Assembly: GCA_025996895.1 (NCBI GenBank)
Contig: BNTW01000007.1
Location: 1 to 57,234, forward strand
Source: Bacteroidia bacterium
Lineage (GTDB): Bacteria > Bacteroidota > Bacteroidia > Bacteroidales > Azobacteroidaceae
Length of the DNA stretch: 57,234 bases
Direction of reading: 5' to 3'
The position numbers and the translations under genes were made by a program. Below the pieces are notes generated by a model. It did no database searches and was not told the origin of the DNA. It worked only from the letters and a program-made list of their open reading frames with translations. This document shows, piece by piece, positions 24,574-32,041 of this stretch. Each line of letters opens with the position of its first letter. Positions within the stretch are counted from its first letter, which is position 1.

Positions 24574-25872
24574 TTATAAAGTTTCCTTAATAATTTCCCC
24601 GACAGTCGGGTGGGGGAATACCATCGCTTTCAATTCCTCAACTTTCATCCCTTTTTCTATCGCAATCCCCGCAATGACAATGATTTCCGAAGCGGGATTA
24701 CCCAAAATATGAACGCCCAGAATGGTTCCGTCTTCACCTTCAATAATCTTACAAACGCCGCTTCCCTGTTCATTTTCAGATACAAAACGACCGGAATAAG
24801 CCATTGGAAGTTTTTTGACCGTATAAGCAATGCCTTCGGTTTGCAAAACTTCTTCGGTTTTGCCGACACTTGCAATTTCCGGATTCGTATAAACCACTCC
24901 CGGAATGGCTTTGTAGCTCATCGGCTCTTTTTTGCCAAGAATATGATTGACAGCTACTTCCGCTTCACGAACAGCCGTATGCGCCAACAACGAAAATCCG
25001 GTAACGTCCCCGCAAGCGTAAATATCCGGATTGGATGTTTGCATAAATTCATTGGCTACTACGGTTTGCGTTGGTTTGCGCCCGACACTTAATAGGATTT
25101 GAGAAGTTTCCAAGAGTTGTTTTTCGCCATCTTTTTCAATTTCAACCTGCCGGTTATTGACAGAAATAACTTTTGTACTTAAATGAAATTCAATGCCTTT
25201 TTTGGTCAATTCGTTTCGCAAAAGAGCGGATAATTCCTTGTCTATTCCGCCCAGAATCTCTTCCATCATCTCTACTACAACGACTTTCGTTCCCAAAGTA
25301 TTGAAAAAAGAAGCAAACTCAATTCCAATCACGCCGCCGCCTATAATCAACAGTGATTCCGGGACTTCTTTATTGTCCAATGCTTCCCGGCTGGTCCAAA
25401 AATTCGTTTCTTTTAATCCCGGAATAGGCGGGATAACGGTTTCCGATCCGGTACAAACAATGATTTTCTTTGCCTGATATACCTGCTCATTACACTCTAT
25501 TTCGTAATTTGTAATTCGTAATTCGTAATTCCATTTTGCGTTTCCATTAACTACATCCACCCCTGCTTCCGTCATTTTAGCACGAATACCGGCCACTAAT
25601 TTACGAACTACTTTATTTTTTCGCGCAATTATTTTGGATAAATCATAACTTACATTCTCGCAAGAAATGCCGTATTTCGCCGAATCTTTGGCCGTATTAT
25701 ACACTTTCGCCGAATACAATACTGTTTTGGTCGGAATGCAACCTTCATTCAGACAAACGCCTCCCAAGGCATTTTTCTCAAATAAAATGGTTTTCAAACC
25801 GTTTTTCCCGGCCAGTTCTGCTGCGGTATATCCGGCGGGGCCGCCGCCGATAATTGCTAAATCGTAAATCAT
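24574..25872 (-). CDS. lpdA: Dihydrolipoyl dehydrogenase with a short in-frame repeat insertion
   Basis: A 432-residue FAD disulfide oxidoreductase that reoxidises dihydrolipoamide of 2-oxoacid or glycine cleavage complexes with NAD. Motifs: GGGPAGYTAAE (residues 8-18), redox-active CLNEGCIPTK near 41, GGGVIGIEFASF near 177, YACGDVTG near 284 and the catalytic dyad HPTVGE near 421. It is shorter than the usual 450-470 residues. Residues about 114-124 (NYELRITNYEI) come from an AATTCGTAATTCGTAA repeat inserted in frame just before the strand leading to CTGSE, a surface position. No lipoyl-enzyme genes are adjacent. Confidence 0.92.
   Translation of the reverse strand: MIYDLAIIGGGPAGYTAAELAGKNGLKTILFEKNALGGVCLNEGCIPTKTVLYSAKVYNTAKDSAKYGISCENVSYDLSKIIARKNKVVRKLVAGIRAKMTEAGVDVVNGNAKWNYELRITNYEIECNEQVYQAKKIIVCTGSETVIPPIPGLKETNFWTSREALDNKEVPESLLIIGGGVIGIEFASFFNTLGTKVVVVEMMEEILGGIDKELSALLRNELTKKGIEFHLSTKVISVNNRQVEIEKDGEKQLLETSQILLSVGRKPTQTVVANEFMQTSNPDIYACGDVTGFSLLAHTAVREAEVAVNHILGKKEPMSYKAIPGVVYTNPEIASVGKTEEVLQTEGIAYTVKKLPMAYSGRFVSENEQGSGVCKIIEGEDGTILGVHILGNPASEIIVIAGIAIEKGMKVEELKAMVFPHPTVGEIIKETL
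25501..25532. repeat. AATTCGTAATTCGTAA repeat inside lpdA
   Basis: A tandem of the unit GTAATTC, in frame within lpdA. The same repeat type occurs at 36161-36190 upstream of the decayed YD/RHS-like gene. Confidence 0.75.
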
Positions 25873-25898
25873 TTTAAGTTCTTTTTGTGTTTAAACTG

Positions 25899-25906
25899 CA
25901 AAGATA
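25899..25906 (-). promoter_or_regulatory. -7 box of lpdA
   Basis: TATCTTTG on the minus strand, 26 bases before the lpdA ATG; no clear -33 element. Confidence 0.45.
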
Positions 25907-25938
25907 AAAAGTTATGTCAACATCTTACTTTTATTTCG

Positions 25939-25946
25939 TAATTTTG
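25939..25946 (+). promoter_or_regulatory. -7 box of nadB
   Basis: TAATTTTG on the plus strand, 19 bases before the nadB ATG, divergent from lpdA; no clear -33 element. Confidence 0.45.
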
Positions 25947-25965
25947 TAGTCTAATAAATATAGAA

Positions 25966-27546
25966 ATGGTACACCAATTTGATTTTCTCGTTATCGGTTC
26001 CGGAATTGCCGGAATGAGCTACGCCTTGAAAGTAGCCGAAAAAGGGAGTGTGGCACTGCTGGCTAAAACTTCGTTGGAAGAAGCCAATACATTTTACGCT
26101 CAAGGAGGAATCGCCTCTGTTACACTCCCTTGGGATGATTTTGAAAAACATATACAGGATACGCTAATTGCCGGTGACGGCATTTGCGACAAACGAGTAG
26201 TAGAGAAAGTTGTCCGCGAAGCACCGAAACAAATCGAGGAATTGATCGGGTGGGGGGTGGATTTCGACAAAGACCCCAAAGGTGATTTCGACCTGCACAA
26301 AGAAGGCGGACATTCCGAATTTCGTATTCTGCACCACAAAGACCGGACAGGACAAGAAATACAGGAAAGTTTGATTGCTGCACTGAAAAGTCACCCGAAT
26401 ATCAAAGTGTTCGACCACTATTTTGCGATTGAAATTCTCACACAACATCATCTCGGACAGAAAGTAACGAAAGATACTCCAAATATCGAATGTTACGGCG
26501 CATACGTATTGGAAGAAGGCACGAACGAAATCCATACCTTCCTTTCCAAAGTAACCATGATTTGCACCGGCGGCATCGGCAATATTTATCAGACAACTAC
26601 CAACCCGATTGTAGCGACCGGCGACGGCATTGCGATGGTTTATCGCGCCAAAGGGCTGGTGAAAGACATGGAATTTGTCCAATTTCATCCGACAGCACTG
26701 TACAATCCGATGGAACGCCCATCCTTCCTGATTACGGAAGCCATGCGCGGTTACGGCGGTGTTTTGCGCACCAAAGACGGACAGGAATTTATGCACAAAT
26801 ACGATGAACGGGGTTCGTTGGCGCCACGCGACATTGTTGCCCGCGCCATCGACAACGAGATGAAAAACAGCGGAAGCGATTTTGTTTATTTAGATGTTAC
26901 TCACAAAGACCCGGAAGAAACGAAGAAAGAATATCCTACCATTTATGAAAAATGTCTCAGCGAAGGTATCGACATCACGAAAAGCTATATTCCGGTGGCG
27001 CCGGCTGCCCATTACCTTTGCGGAGGAATTGTGGTCGATATGGAGGCACGCACAACCATTAACCGGTTGTATGCAGCAGGTGAATGTTCCCGTACCGGTT
27101 TGCATGGTGCCAATCGGCTGGCTTCCAATTCGTTAATCGAAGCGATTGTTTATGCCGATGCGGCTGCAAAACATTCGATTGCTCATTTGAAAGAGTACAA
27201 TTTGCAAGAAAATATTCCCGAATGGAACGACAAAGGCACTTCGCTGACTGAAGAAATGGTGTTGATCACACAGAGCGCGAAGGAAGTAGGTTCCATCATG
27301 AGCAATTACGTCGGGATTGTCCGTTCCAACCTACGTCTGGAACGTGCGTTTGAACGCTTGGAAATTATCTACAAAGAAACCGAAAATCTGTTTGTGCGCT
27401 CGATCGTTTCCAAAGACATCTGCGAACTGCGCAATATCGTCAATGTCGGCTATCTGGTTATCAAGCAGGCAATGGAGCGGAAAGAGAGTAGGGGACTGCA
27501 CTATACGATTGATTATCCGAGGAAAAATGCGGTGGCGGTCGGATAA
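25966..27546 (+). CDS. nadB: L-aspartate oxidase
   Basis: A 526-residue FAD enzyme that oxidises L-aspartate to iminoaspartate, the first step of de novo NAD synthesis. Motifs: GSGIAGMSYALKVAEKG (residues 9-25), the substrate-site region DLHKEGGHSEFRILHHKD near 105, CTGGIGNIY near 198, ATGDGIAMVYRAKG near 213, EFVQFHPTALY near 232 and the C-terminal CSRTGLHGANRLASNSLIE near 372. Fumarate can serve as acceptor in anaerobes. The partner gene nadA is in the same window at 33.7 kb, not adjacent; nadC is not seen. Confidence 0.95.
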   Translation: MVHQFDFLVIGSGIAGMSYALKVAEKGSVALLAKTSLEEANTFYAQGGIASVTLPWDDFEKHIQDTLIAGDGICDKRVVEKVVREAPKQIEELIGWGVDFDKDPKGDFDLHKEGGHSEFRILHHKDRTGQEIQESLIAALKSHPNIKVFDHYFAIEILTQHHLGQKVTKDTPNIECYGAYVLEEGTNEIHTFLSKVTMICTGGIGNIYQTTTNPIVATGDGIAMVYRAKGLVKDMEFVQFHPTALYNPMERPSFLITEAMRGYGGVLRTKDGQEFMHKYDERGSLAPRDIVARAIDNEMKNSGSDFVYLDVTHKDPEETKKEYPTIYEKCLSEGIDITKSYIPVAPAAHYLCGGIVVDMEARTTINRLYAAGECSRTGLHGANRLASNSLIEAIVYADAAAKHSIAHLKEYNLQENIPEWNDKGTSLTEEMVLITQSAKEVGSIMSNYVGIVRSNLRLERAFERLEIIYKETENLFVRSIVSKDICELRNIVNVGYLVIKQAMERKESRGLHYTIDYPRKNAVAVG

Positions 27547-27614
27547 CATTATCTATACCGGAGAAGTCCCCTAAAATAATTACTATCTTGCACGAAAATC
27601 GCAATTAATGAGGA

Positions 27615-27645
27615 TTGTTCAGCTATTTTACAACTTGTACCTTTG
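27615..27645 (+). promoter_or_regulatory. Promoter of the porin-feoAB operon
   Basis: TTG at 27615-27617, 20 bases, then TACCTTTG at 27638-27645. It lies between an upstream in-frame ATG at 27608 and the chosen start at 27671, which supports the latter. Confidence 0.7.
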
Positions 27646-27670
27646 TTGCCGGAAAATTAAAAAAGATTTC

Positions 27671-28777
27671 ATGAAAAAGGTAGCAGCAGCATTCGTTATT
27701 AGTTTGTTTTGCATTCAGGCTTTGTTTGCGCAGACGGAAAAGGAAAATCCGTTCAGCTTCGGGGCGTCCTATATCGGGGATTTTGTGAGTAATTTTCATG
27801 GTGGAATTAAAACCGGATCGGAATATTTGGGAAAGGCCAATCTTACTGTCGGTTTTGATACGGAAAAAGCGCAATGGTGGAAAGGTGGAGAGCTGTTTAT
27901 CAACGGAATGACGACACACGGCGGAGAGCCTTCGGCAACGCTTATCGGCGATTTTCAAAAGGCATCGAACATTGATGCGGGCGACCACATTGCTCTTTAC
28001 GAATTATGGTATAAGCAGACTTTCGGAAAATTCGACATCACCGCCGGTTTGCAGGATTTGAATGTCGATTATGCAGTCAGCGAAAGCGGTTTGTTGTTCA
28101 ATAACAGTTATTTCGGCATTCATTCGGTTTGTTCGGAAAATATTCCTGTGCCGATTTTCCCGCTTACAGCTTTGGGTCTAAATGTCGGCTGGAATATTTC
28201 GGACGATTACCGATTACAAGCCGTTGTGTTTGATGGTGTTCCCGACGATTTTTCCATAAATCCATACAATGTGAAATGGACGTTGAGCCGGTGGCAGGGA
28301 TTTTTGGCTTTGTCTGAATTTCAGGTGAAAAAAAGTATTGTGAAGGGTAGGGGAGGAGTGTATAAAATTGGATTTTATCTGCAAGACTCGCAAGAAATTA
28401 CAAACGACACACATAAAAATTACGGATTTTATTTGGTGGCCGACCAGGAAATTAGCGACCAAATCACGCTTTTCATGCAAACCGGGACAAGTCCTAAGAA
28501 ATGGAACAACCATTACTTTTGTTACGGATTGGGCATGAATTGGAAAAATTTCAACACAAAACGTCCGAACGATATAATAGGATTGGCATTTAATCACGCC
28601 CGATTTAAAAACAATCCGGCCGGAAACGAAACGGTTGTCGAACTGATCTACCATTTTCAATTAAACAAAAACAGCTATCTTTGTCCGGATTTACAATACA
28701 TTGCAAATCCGGCCGGAACAGGCGAAAAATTACAGAACGCCCTCGTAGGCATGTTACGATTTGGCATTGAATTTTAA
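27671..28777 (+). CDS. OprB-like carbohydrate-type porin
   Basis: A 368-residue outer-membrane beta-barrel protein resembling the OprB carbohydrate-selective porin family (SFGASYIGDFVSNFHGGI near residue 27, YELWYKQTFGKFDITAGLQD near 118 in part, and a C-terminal Phe in RFGIEF as in barrel proteins). Residues 1-20 form a signal peptide ending ALFAQ. The start is set after the promoter at 27615-27645. feoB begins six bases after its stop, so the porin is co-transcribed with the ferrous iron transporter; it may let small solutes or ferrous complexes through the outer membrane, but that is inference from context only. Confidence 0.85.
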   Translation: MKKVAAAFVISLFCIQALFAQTEKENPFSFGASYIGDFVSNFHGGIKTGSEYLGKANLTVGFDTEKAQWWKGGELFINGMTTHGGEPSATLIGDFQKASNIDAGDHIALYELWYKQTFGKFDITAGLQDLNVDYAVSESGLLFNNSYFGIHSVCSENIPVPIFPLTALGLNVGWNISDDYRLQAVVFDGVPDDFSINPYNVKWTLSRWQGFLALSEFQVKKSIVKGRGGVYKIGFYLQDSQEITNDTHKNYGFYLVADQEISDQITLFMQTGTSPKKWNNHYFCYGLGMNWKNFNTKRPNDIIGLAFNHARFKNNPAGNETVVELIYHFQLNKNSYLCPDLQYIANPAGTGEKLQNALVGMLRFGIEF

Positions 28778-28783
28778 GACAGA

Positions 28784-31150
28784 ATGAACAATTTATATCT
28801 CTCTGATTTGAAGACAGGCGAGAAAGCCGTCATCGTTAAAGTGCTGGGACACGGCGCGTTTCGCAAACGGATTACTGAAATGGGATTTGTGAAAGGCAAA
28901 AAAGTATCGGTCATCAAACACGCACCGTTGCAAGACCCGGTCGAATACGAAATCATGGGCTATAAAGTGTCATTGCGCCACTCGGAGGCAGAATTGGTAG
29001 AGGTCGTTCCGGTGGAAGAAGCAAACGGTTTCGACGCACCTTATGCGGGTGTGATTGAACATAACATTGAAAAAACAACAAATACCGAAAAGGAAAAAAT
29101 AATCAACATAGCTCTGGTGGGCAATCCCAACAGCGGAAAAACCACGCTTTTCAACTACGCTTCCGGCTCGCACGAGCGCGTAGGCAATTACGGCGGAGTA
29201 ACAGTCGATTCCAAAGAAGCAAGTTTGAAGAAAAACGGTTACACATTCAAAATTTTCGACTTGCCCGGCACATATTCCATCACCGAATATTCGCCCGAAG
29301 AATTGTATGTCCGCAAACATATCGCCGAAAAAATGCCCGATATTGTAGTGAATGTGGTCGATGCTTCCAACCTCGAACGCAATCTTTTCCTTACCACGCA
29401 GTTAATCGACATGAATATTAAGGTCGTTATCGCGCTGAATATGTACGACGAATTGGAAAAGAAAAAGGTCGATTTCAATTACACAGAATTGGGTGCCATG
29501 ATTGGTATTCCGATTGTTCCGACGATTGCTTCGCGCGGGAAAGGAATTGACGAGCTGTTTGACAAGCTGATCGACGTATATGAAGACCGCGACCCGGTAG
29601 TACGCCATATTCACATCAATTACGGCAATTCGATCGAGGAAGCTATTGAACACCTGCAAAACGAAATTTGGAAAAATCCGGCGGTTACCGATAAATATTC
29701 GTCGCGCTACATCTCCATTAAATTGTTGGAAACGGACAAAACAACTTTGCAATCACTCGAAAAATGTGCCAATTATCAAGCCATTAAAGCATTGGCAGAG
29801 AAAGAAATCGCTTCGTTGGAAAAAGAATACGGCGAGAAATCGGAAACGATTATTACCGACGCCAAATACGGTTTTATCGCGGGGGCATTGAAAGAAACAT
29901 ATCACGAACAGGAAGAAAAGCCTCAACGCAAAGTCCGCGAATTGGACGATGTGTTGACGCACCGATGGCTGGGTTTTCCGGTGTTCTTGTTGTTTATGTG
30001 GGGAATGTTTCAAGTTACTTTCACGCTCGGCACGTATCCGATGGATTGGATTGAAAGTGCGGTCAGCTGGTTTGGCGAATGGGTATCGAATACGATGCCG
30101 GAAGGGCCGTTGCGCGATTTAATTGTAAATGGTATCATTGCGGGCGTGGGCGGTGTAATCGTTTTTCTGCCGAACATTTTAATTTTGTTTTTCTTCATTT
30201 CGTTAATGGAAGATACCGGTTATATGGCGCGTGCTGCTTTTATGATGGACAAACTGATGCACAAAATCGGCTTGCACGGCAAATCGTTTATTCCGTTGGT
30301 CATGGGATTTGGGTGCAATGTTCCCGCCGTAATGGCCACACGCACGCTTGAAAACCGCAAAGACCGCATTCTGACCATGATTATCACGCCGTTTATGTCG
30401 TGCAGTGCGCGAATGCCGGTGTATGTCTTACTCGTTTCGGCGTTTTTTCCGAAAAATCAGGGACTGGTATTGCTTTCAATTTATGTTATTGGAATCATTT
30501 TAGCGGTATTGGTCGCGTTGGTCATGAATAAAATCGCTTTCTCGAAAAAAGAAGTGCCTTTTGTGATGGAGTTACCCCCATATCGCATTCCGACATTTCG
30601 AAACACGAGCTTGCATACGTGGCACAAAGGACAAGAATATCTCAAAAAAATGGGTACGGTTATTCTTTTGGCTTCTATTTTAATTTGGGCGTTGGGCTAC
30701 TTCCCAAGGAGAGTGGAGAGTGATAATTCTCAACTCTCCACTCTCCACTCTCAACTCGAAAATTCTTACATCGGCCGTTTGGGACACACGGTTGAGCCTG
30801 TCATTCATCCGTTGGGCTTCGATTGGAAAATGGGCGTAAGCATTCTCACCGGTTTGGGGGCAAAAGAAATCGTGGTCAGTTCAATGGGCGTATTGTATCA
30901 GGCCGGCTTGGAAGTCGACGAACATTCGACTTCACTGGTCGAAAAGTTGCAGCAACAGCCCAACACCACCCCTTTAGTTGCCTACGGATTTATGTTGTTT
31001 ATACTGATTTATTTTCCGTGTATTGCCGTGATTGCCGCCATCAAAAAAGAAGCCGGTTGGTCGTGGGCGATTTTCACCATGGTTTATACCACCGCTCTGG
31101 CTTGGTTAGTCGCTTTTGCGGTACATCAAATCGGCATTTTAATCACATAG
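28784..31150 (+). CDS. feoB: FeoA-FeoB fusion ferrous iron transporter with in-frame repeat insertion
   Basis: A 788-residue inner-membrane Fe2+ transporter. Residues 1-75 are a FeoA SH3-like domain (LSDLKTGEKAVIVKV, MGFVKGKKVSVIKHAPLQDP). The GTPase domain follows with G1 VGNPNSGKTT near 110, G3 DLPGTYS near 161 and G4 NMYDE near 221. Then come the Gate-type membrane segments (GFGCNVPAVMATRTLENRKD near 507, MSCSARMPVY near 540, LTGLGAKEIVVSSMG near 690). A CTC-rich hairpin repeat encodes about residues 642-657 in a loop between two membrane segments. A 49-residue Cys-rich partner follows three bases later. Confidence 0.96.
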   Translation: MNNLYLSDLKTGEKAVIVKVLGHGAFRKRITEMGFVKGKKVSVIKHAPLQDPVEYEIMGYKVSLRHSEAELVEVVPVEEANGFDAPYAGVIEHNIEKTTNTEKEKIINIALVGNPNSGKTTLFNYASGSHERVGNYGGVTVDSKEASLKKNGYTFKIFDLPGTYSITEYSPEELYVRKHIAEKMPDIVVNVVDASNLERNLFLTTQLIDMNIKVVIALNMYDELEKKKVDFNYTELGAMIGIPIVPTIASRGKGIDELFDKLIDVYEDRDPVVRHIHINYGNSIEEAIEHLQNEIWKNPAVTDKYSSRYISIKLLETDKTTLQSLEKCANYQAIKALAEKEIASLEKEYGEKSETIITDAKYGFIAGALKETYHEQEEKPQRKVRELDDVLTHRWLGFPVFLLFMWGMFQVTFTLGTYPMDWIESAVSWFGEWVSNTMPEGPLRDLIVNGIIAGVGGVIVFLPNILILFFFISLMEDTGYMARAAFMMDKLMHKIGLHGKSFIPLVMGFGCNVPAVMATRTLENRKDRILTMIITPFMSCSARMPVYVLLVSAFFPKNQGLVLLSIYVIGIILAVLVALVMNKIAFSKKEVPFVMELPPYRIPTFRNTSLHTWHKGQEYLKKMGTVILLASILIWALGYFPRRVESDNSQLSTLHSQLENSYIGRLGHTVEPVIHPLGFDWKMGVSILTGLGAKEIVVSSMGVLYQAGLEVDEHSTSLVEKLQQQPNTTPLVAYGFMLFILIYFPCIAVIAAIKKEAGWSWAIFTMVYTTALAWLVAFAVHQIGILIT
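30708..30755. repeat. Hairpin-forming CTC-rich repeat inside feoB
   Basis: GGAGAGTGGAGAGT (30708-30721) pairs perfectly with ACTCTCCACTCTCC (30733-30746), 14 bp with an 11-base loop, followed by one more unit. It is read in frame as the segment around NSQLSTLHSQL. The 13-mer TCTCCACTCTCAA (30742-30754) recurs at 491-503. Confidence 0.8.
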
Positions 31151-31153
31151 TAA

Positions 31154-31303
31154 ATGCAATCCATCATCGTTTATATCATTGTAGCAGTAACAGCGATAAT
31201 CACGATTGCCGCCGTTATCAAACGTTTTTTGCCCAAAAAAGGCAAAGACTGCGTCACCTGCGAAGGTTGCACATTGAAAGATAGTTGTAATCGAAAAACT
31301 TAA
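31154..31303 (+). CDS. FeoB-associated Cys-rich membrane protein
   Basis: A 49-residue protein starting three bases after the feoB stop. It has one membrane helix (IIVYIIVAVTAIITIAAVI, residues 3-21) and a short cytoplasmic tail with four Cys in the pattern CVTCEGCTLKDSC. This is the layout of the FeoB-associated Cys-rich family, taken as a functional stand-in for FeoC; metal or redox sensing through the Cys residues is inferred. A bidirectional terminator follows at once. Confidence 0.88.
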   Translation: MQSIIVYIIVAVTAIITIAAVIKRFLPKKGKDCVTCEGCTLKDSCNRKT

Positions 31304-31333
31304 AATGAAAAAGCCCTTCCGGGCTTTTTCATT
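31304..31333. terminator. Bidirectional terminator between feoB operon and rubrerythrin
   Basis: AATGAAAAAGCCC (31304-31316) and GGGCTTTTTCATT (31321-31333) form a 13-bp stem with loop TTCC. A- and T-rich arms make it work on both strands for the convergent genes; it overlaps the rubrerythrin stop codon. Confidence 0.85.
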
Positions 31334-31913
31334 AATAATTGTGTTTCATCGGCTCAAAATACGCCTGCGGGTGTAGACAAGCGGGGCAGTTTTGCGGCGC
31401 GCTGACGCCGGTATGCACATAACCGCAGTTACGACATTGCCATTCGATTTCTTCCGGTTTCTTGAACACTGTACCGTCCAAAATATTAGCCAACAATTTG
31501 CGGTAGCGAATTTCGTGCTGCACTTCCACTTTCGCAATCATTTTAAAAGCCGTAGCAATTTTCGGAAAACCTTCGGCACGCGCAACATCTTCAAATTCTT
31601 TATACAGCAAATCCCATTCTTCTTTTTCACCTTCGGCAGCAGCGAGCAAATTTTCGGCAGTCGTACCGATAATTCCGGCCGGATAAGAAGCGGTAATCTC
31701 AACCATTCCACCTTCCAAAAACTTGAAAAAACATTTGGCGTGTTCCTTTTCCTGCTCAGCTGTTTCCAGAAAAACGGCCGCTATTTGCTCATAACCTTCT
31801 TTTTGTGCAACACTTGCAAAATAAGTGTAACGGCTTCTCGCCTGACTTTCGCCGGCAAACGCCTTCAACAAATTTTGCTCTGTTTTCGTTCCTTTAATAC
31901 TTTTTGCTTCCAT
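31332..31913 (-). CDS. rbr: Rubrerythrin
   Basis: A 193-residue non-heme peroxidase for peroxide defence in anaerobes. The N-terminal ferritin-like diiron domain shows FAGESQARSRYTYFA near residue 14, FLETAEQEKEHAKCFF near 48 and KIATAFKMIAKVEVQHEIRY near 117. The C-terminal rubredoxin-like domain has the Fe(SCys)4 ligands CRNCGYVHTG and CPACLHP. Length equals the typical 190-195. It is a single gene transcribed towards feoB, with which it shares a terminator, and fits the iron/oxidative-stress setting. Confidence 0.97.
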   Translation of the reverse strand: MEAKSIKGTKTEQNLLKAFAGESQARSRYTYFASVAQKEGYEQIAAVFLETAEQEKEHAKCFFKFLEGGMVEITASYPAGIIGTTAENLLAAAEGEKEEWDLLYKEFEDVARAEGFPKIATAFKMIAKVEVQHEIRYRKLLANILDGTVFKKPEEIEWQCRNCGYVHTGVSAPQNCPACLHPQAYFEPMKHNY

Positions 31914-31978
31914 ATAAATATAAATTTTAATCGGTAATTATTCATTTGACAATTATATAGTTATTTTTTATCCGCGCA

Positions 31979-31986
31979 CAAATATA
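31979..31986 (-). promoter_or_regulatory. -7 box of rubrerythrin
   Basis: TATATTTG on the minus strand, 65 bases before the rubrerythrin ATG, with no convincing -33 element. Confidence 0.4.
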
Positions 31987-32007
31987 GTAAAATATACTTA
32001 TTTATCT

Positions 32008-32015
32008 TACCTTTG
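32008..32015 (+). promoter_or_regulatory. -7 box of the SulP gene
   Basis: TACCTTTG, 26 bases before the ATG at 32042; divergent from the rubrerythrin box. Confidence 0.5.
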
Positions 32016-32041
32016 CACCGTTTTTTAATTAAGGTAATAAC

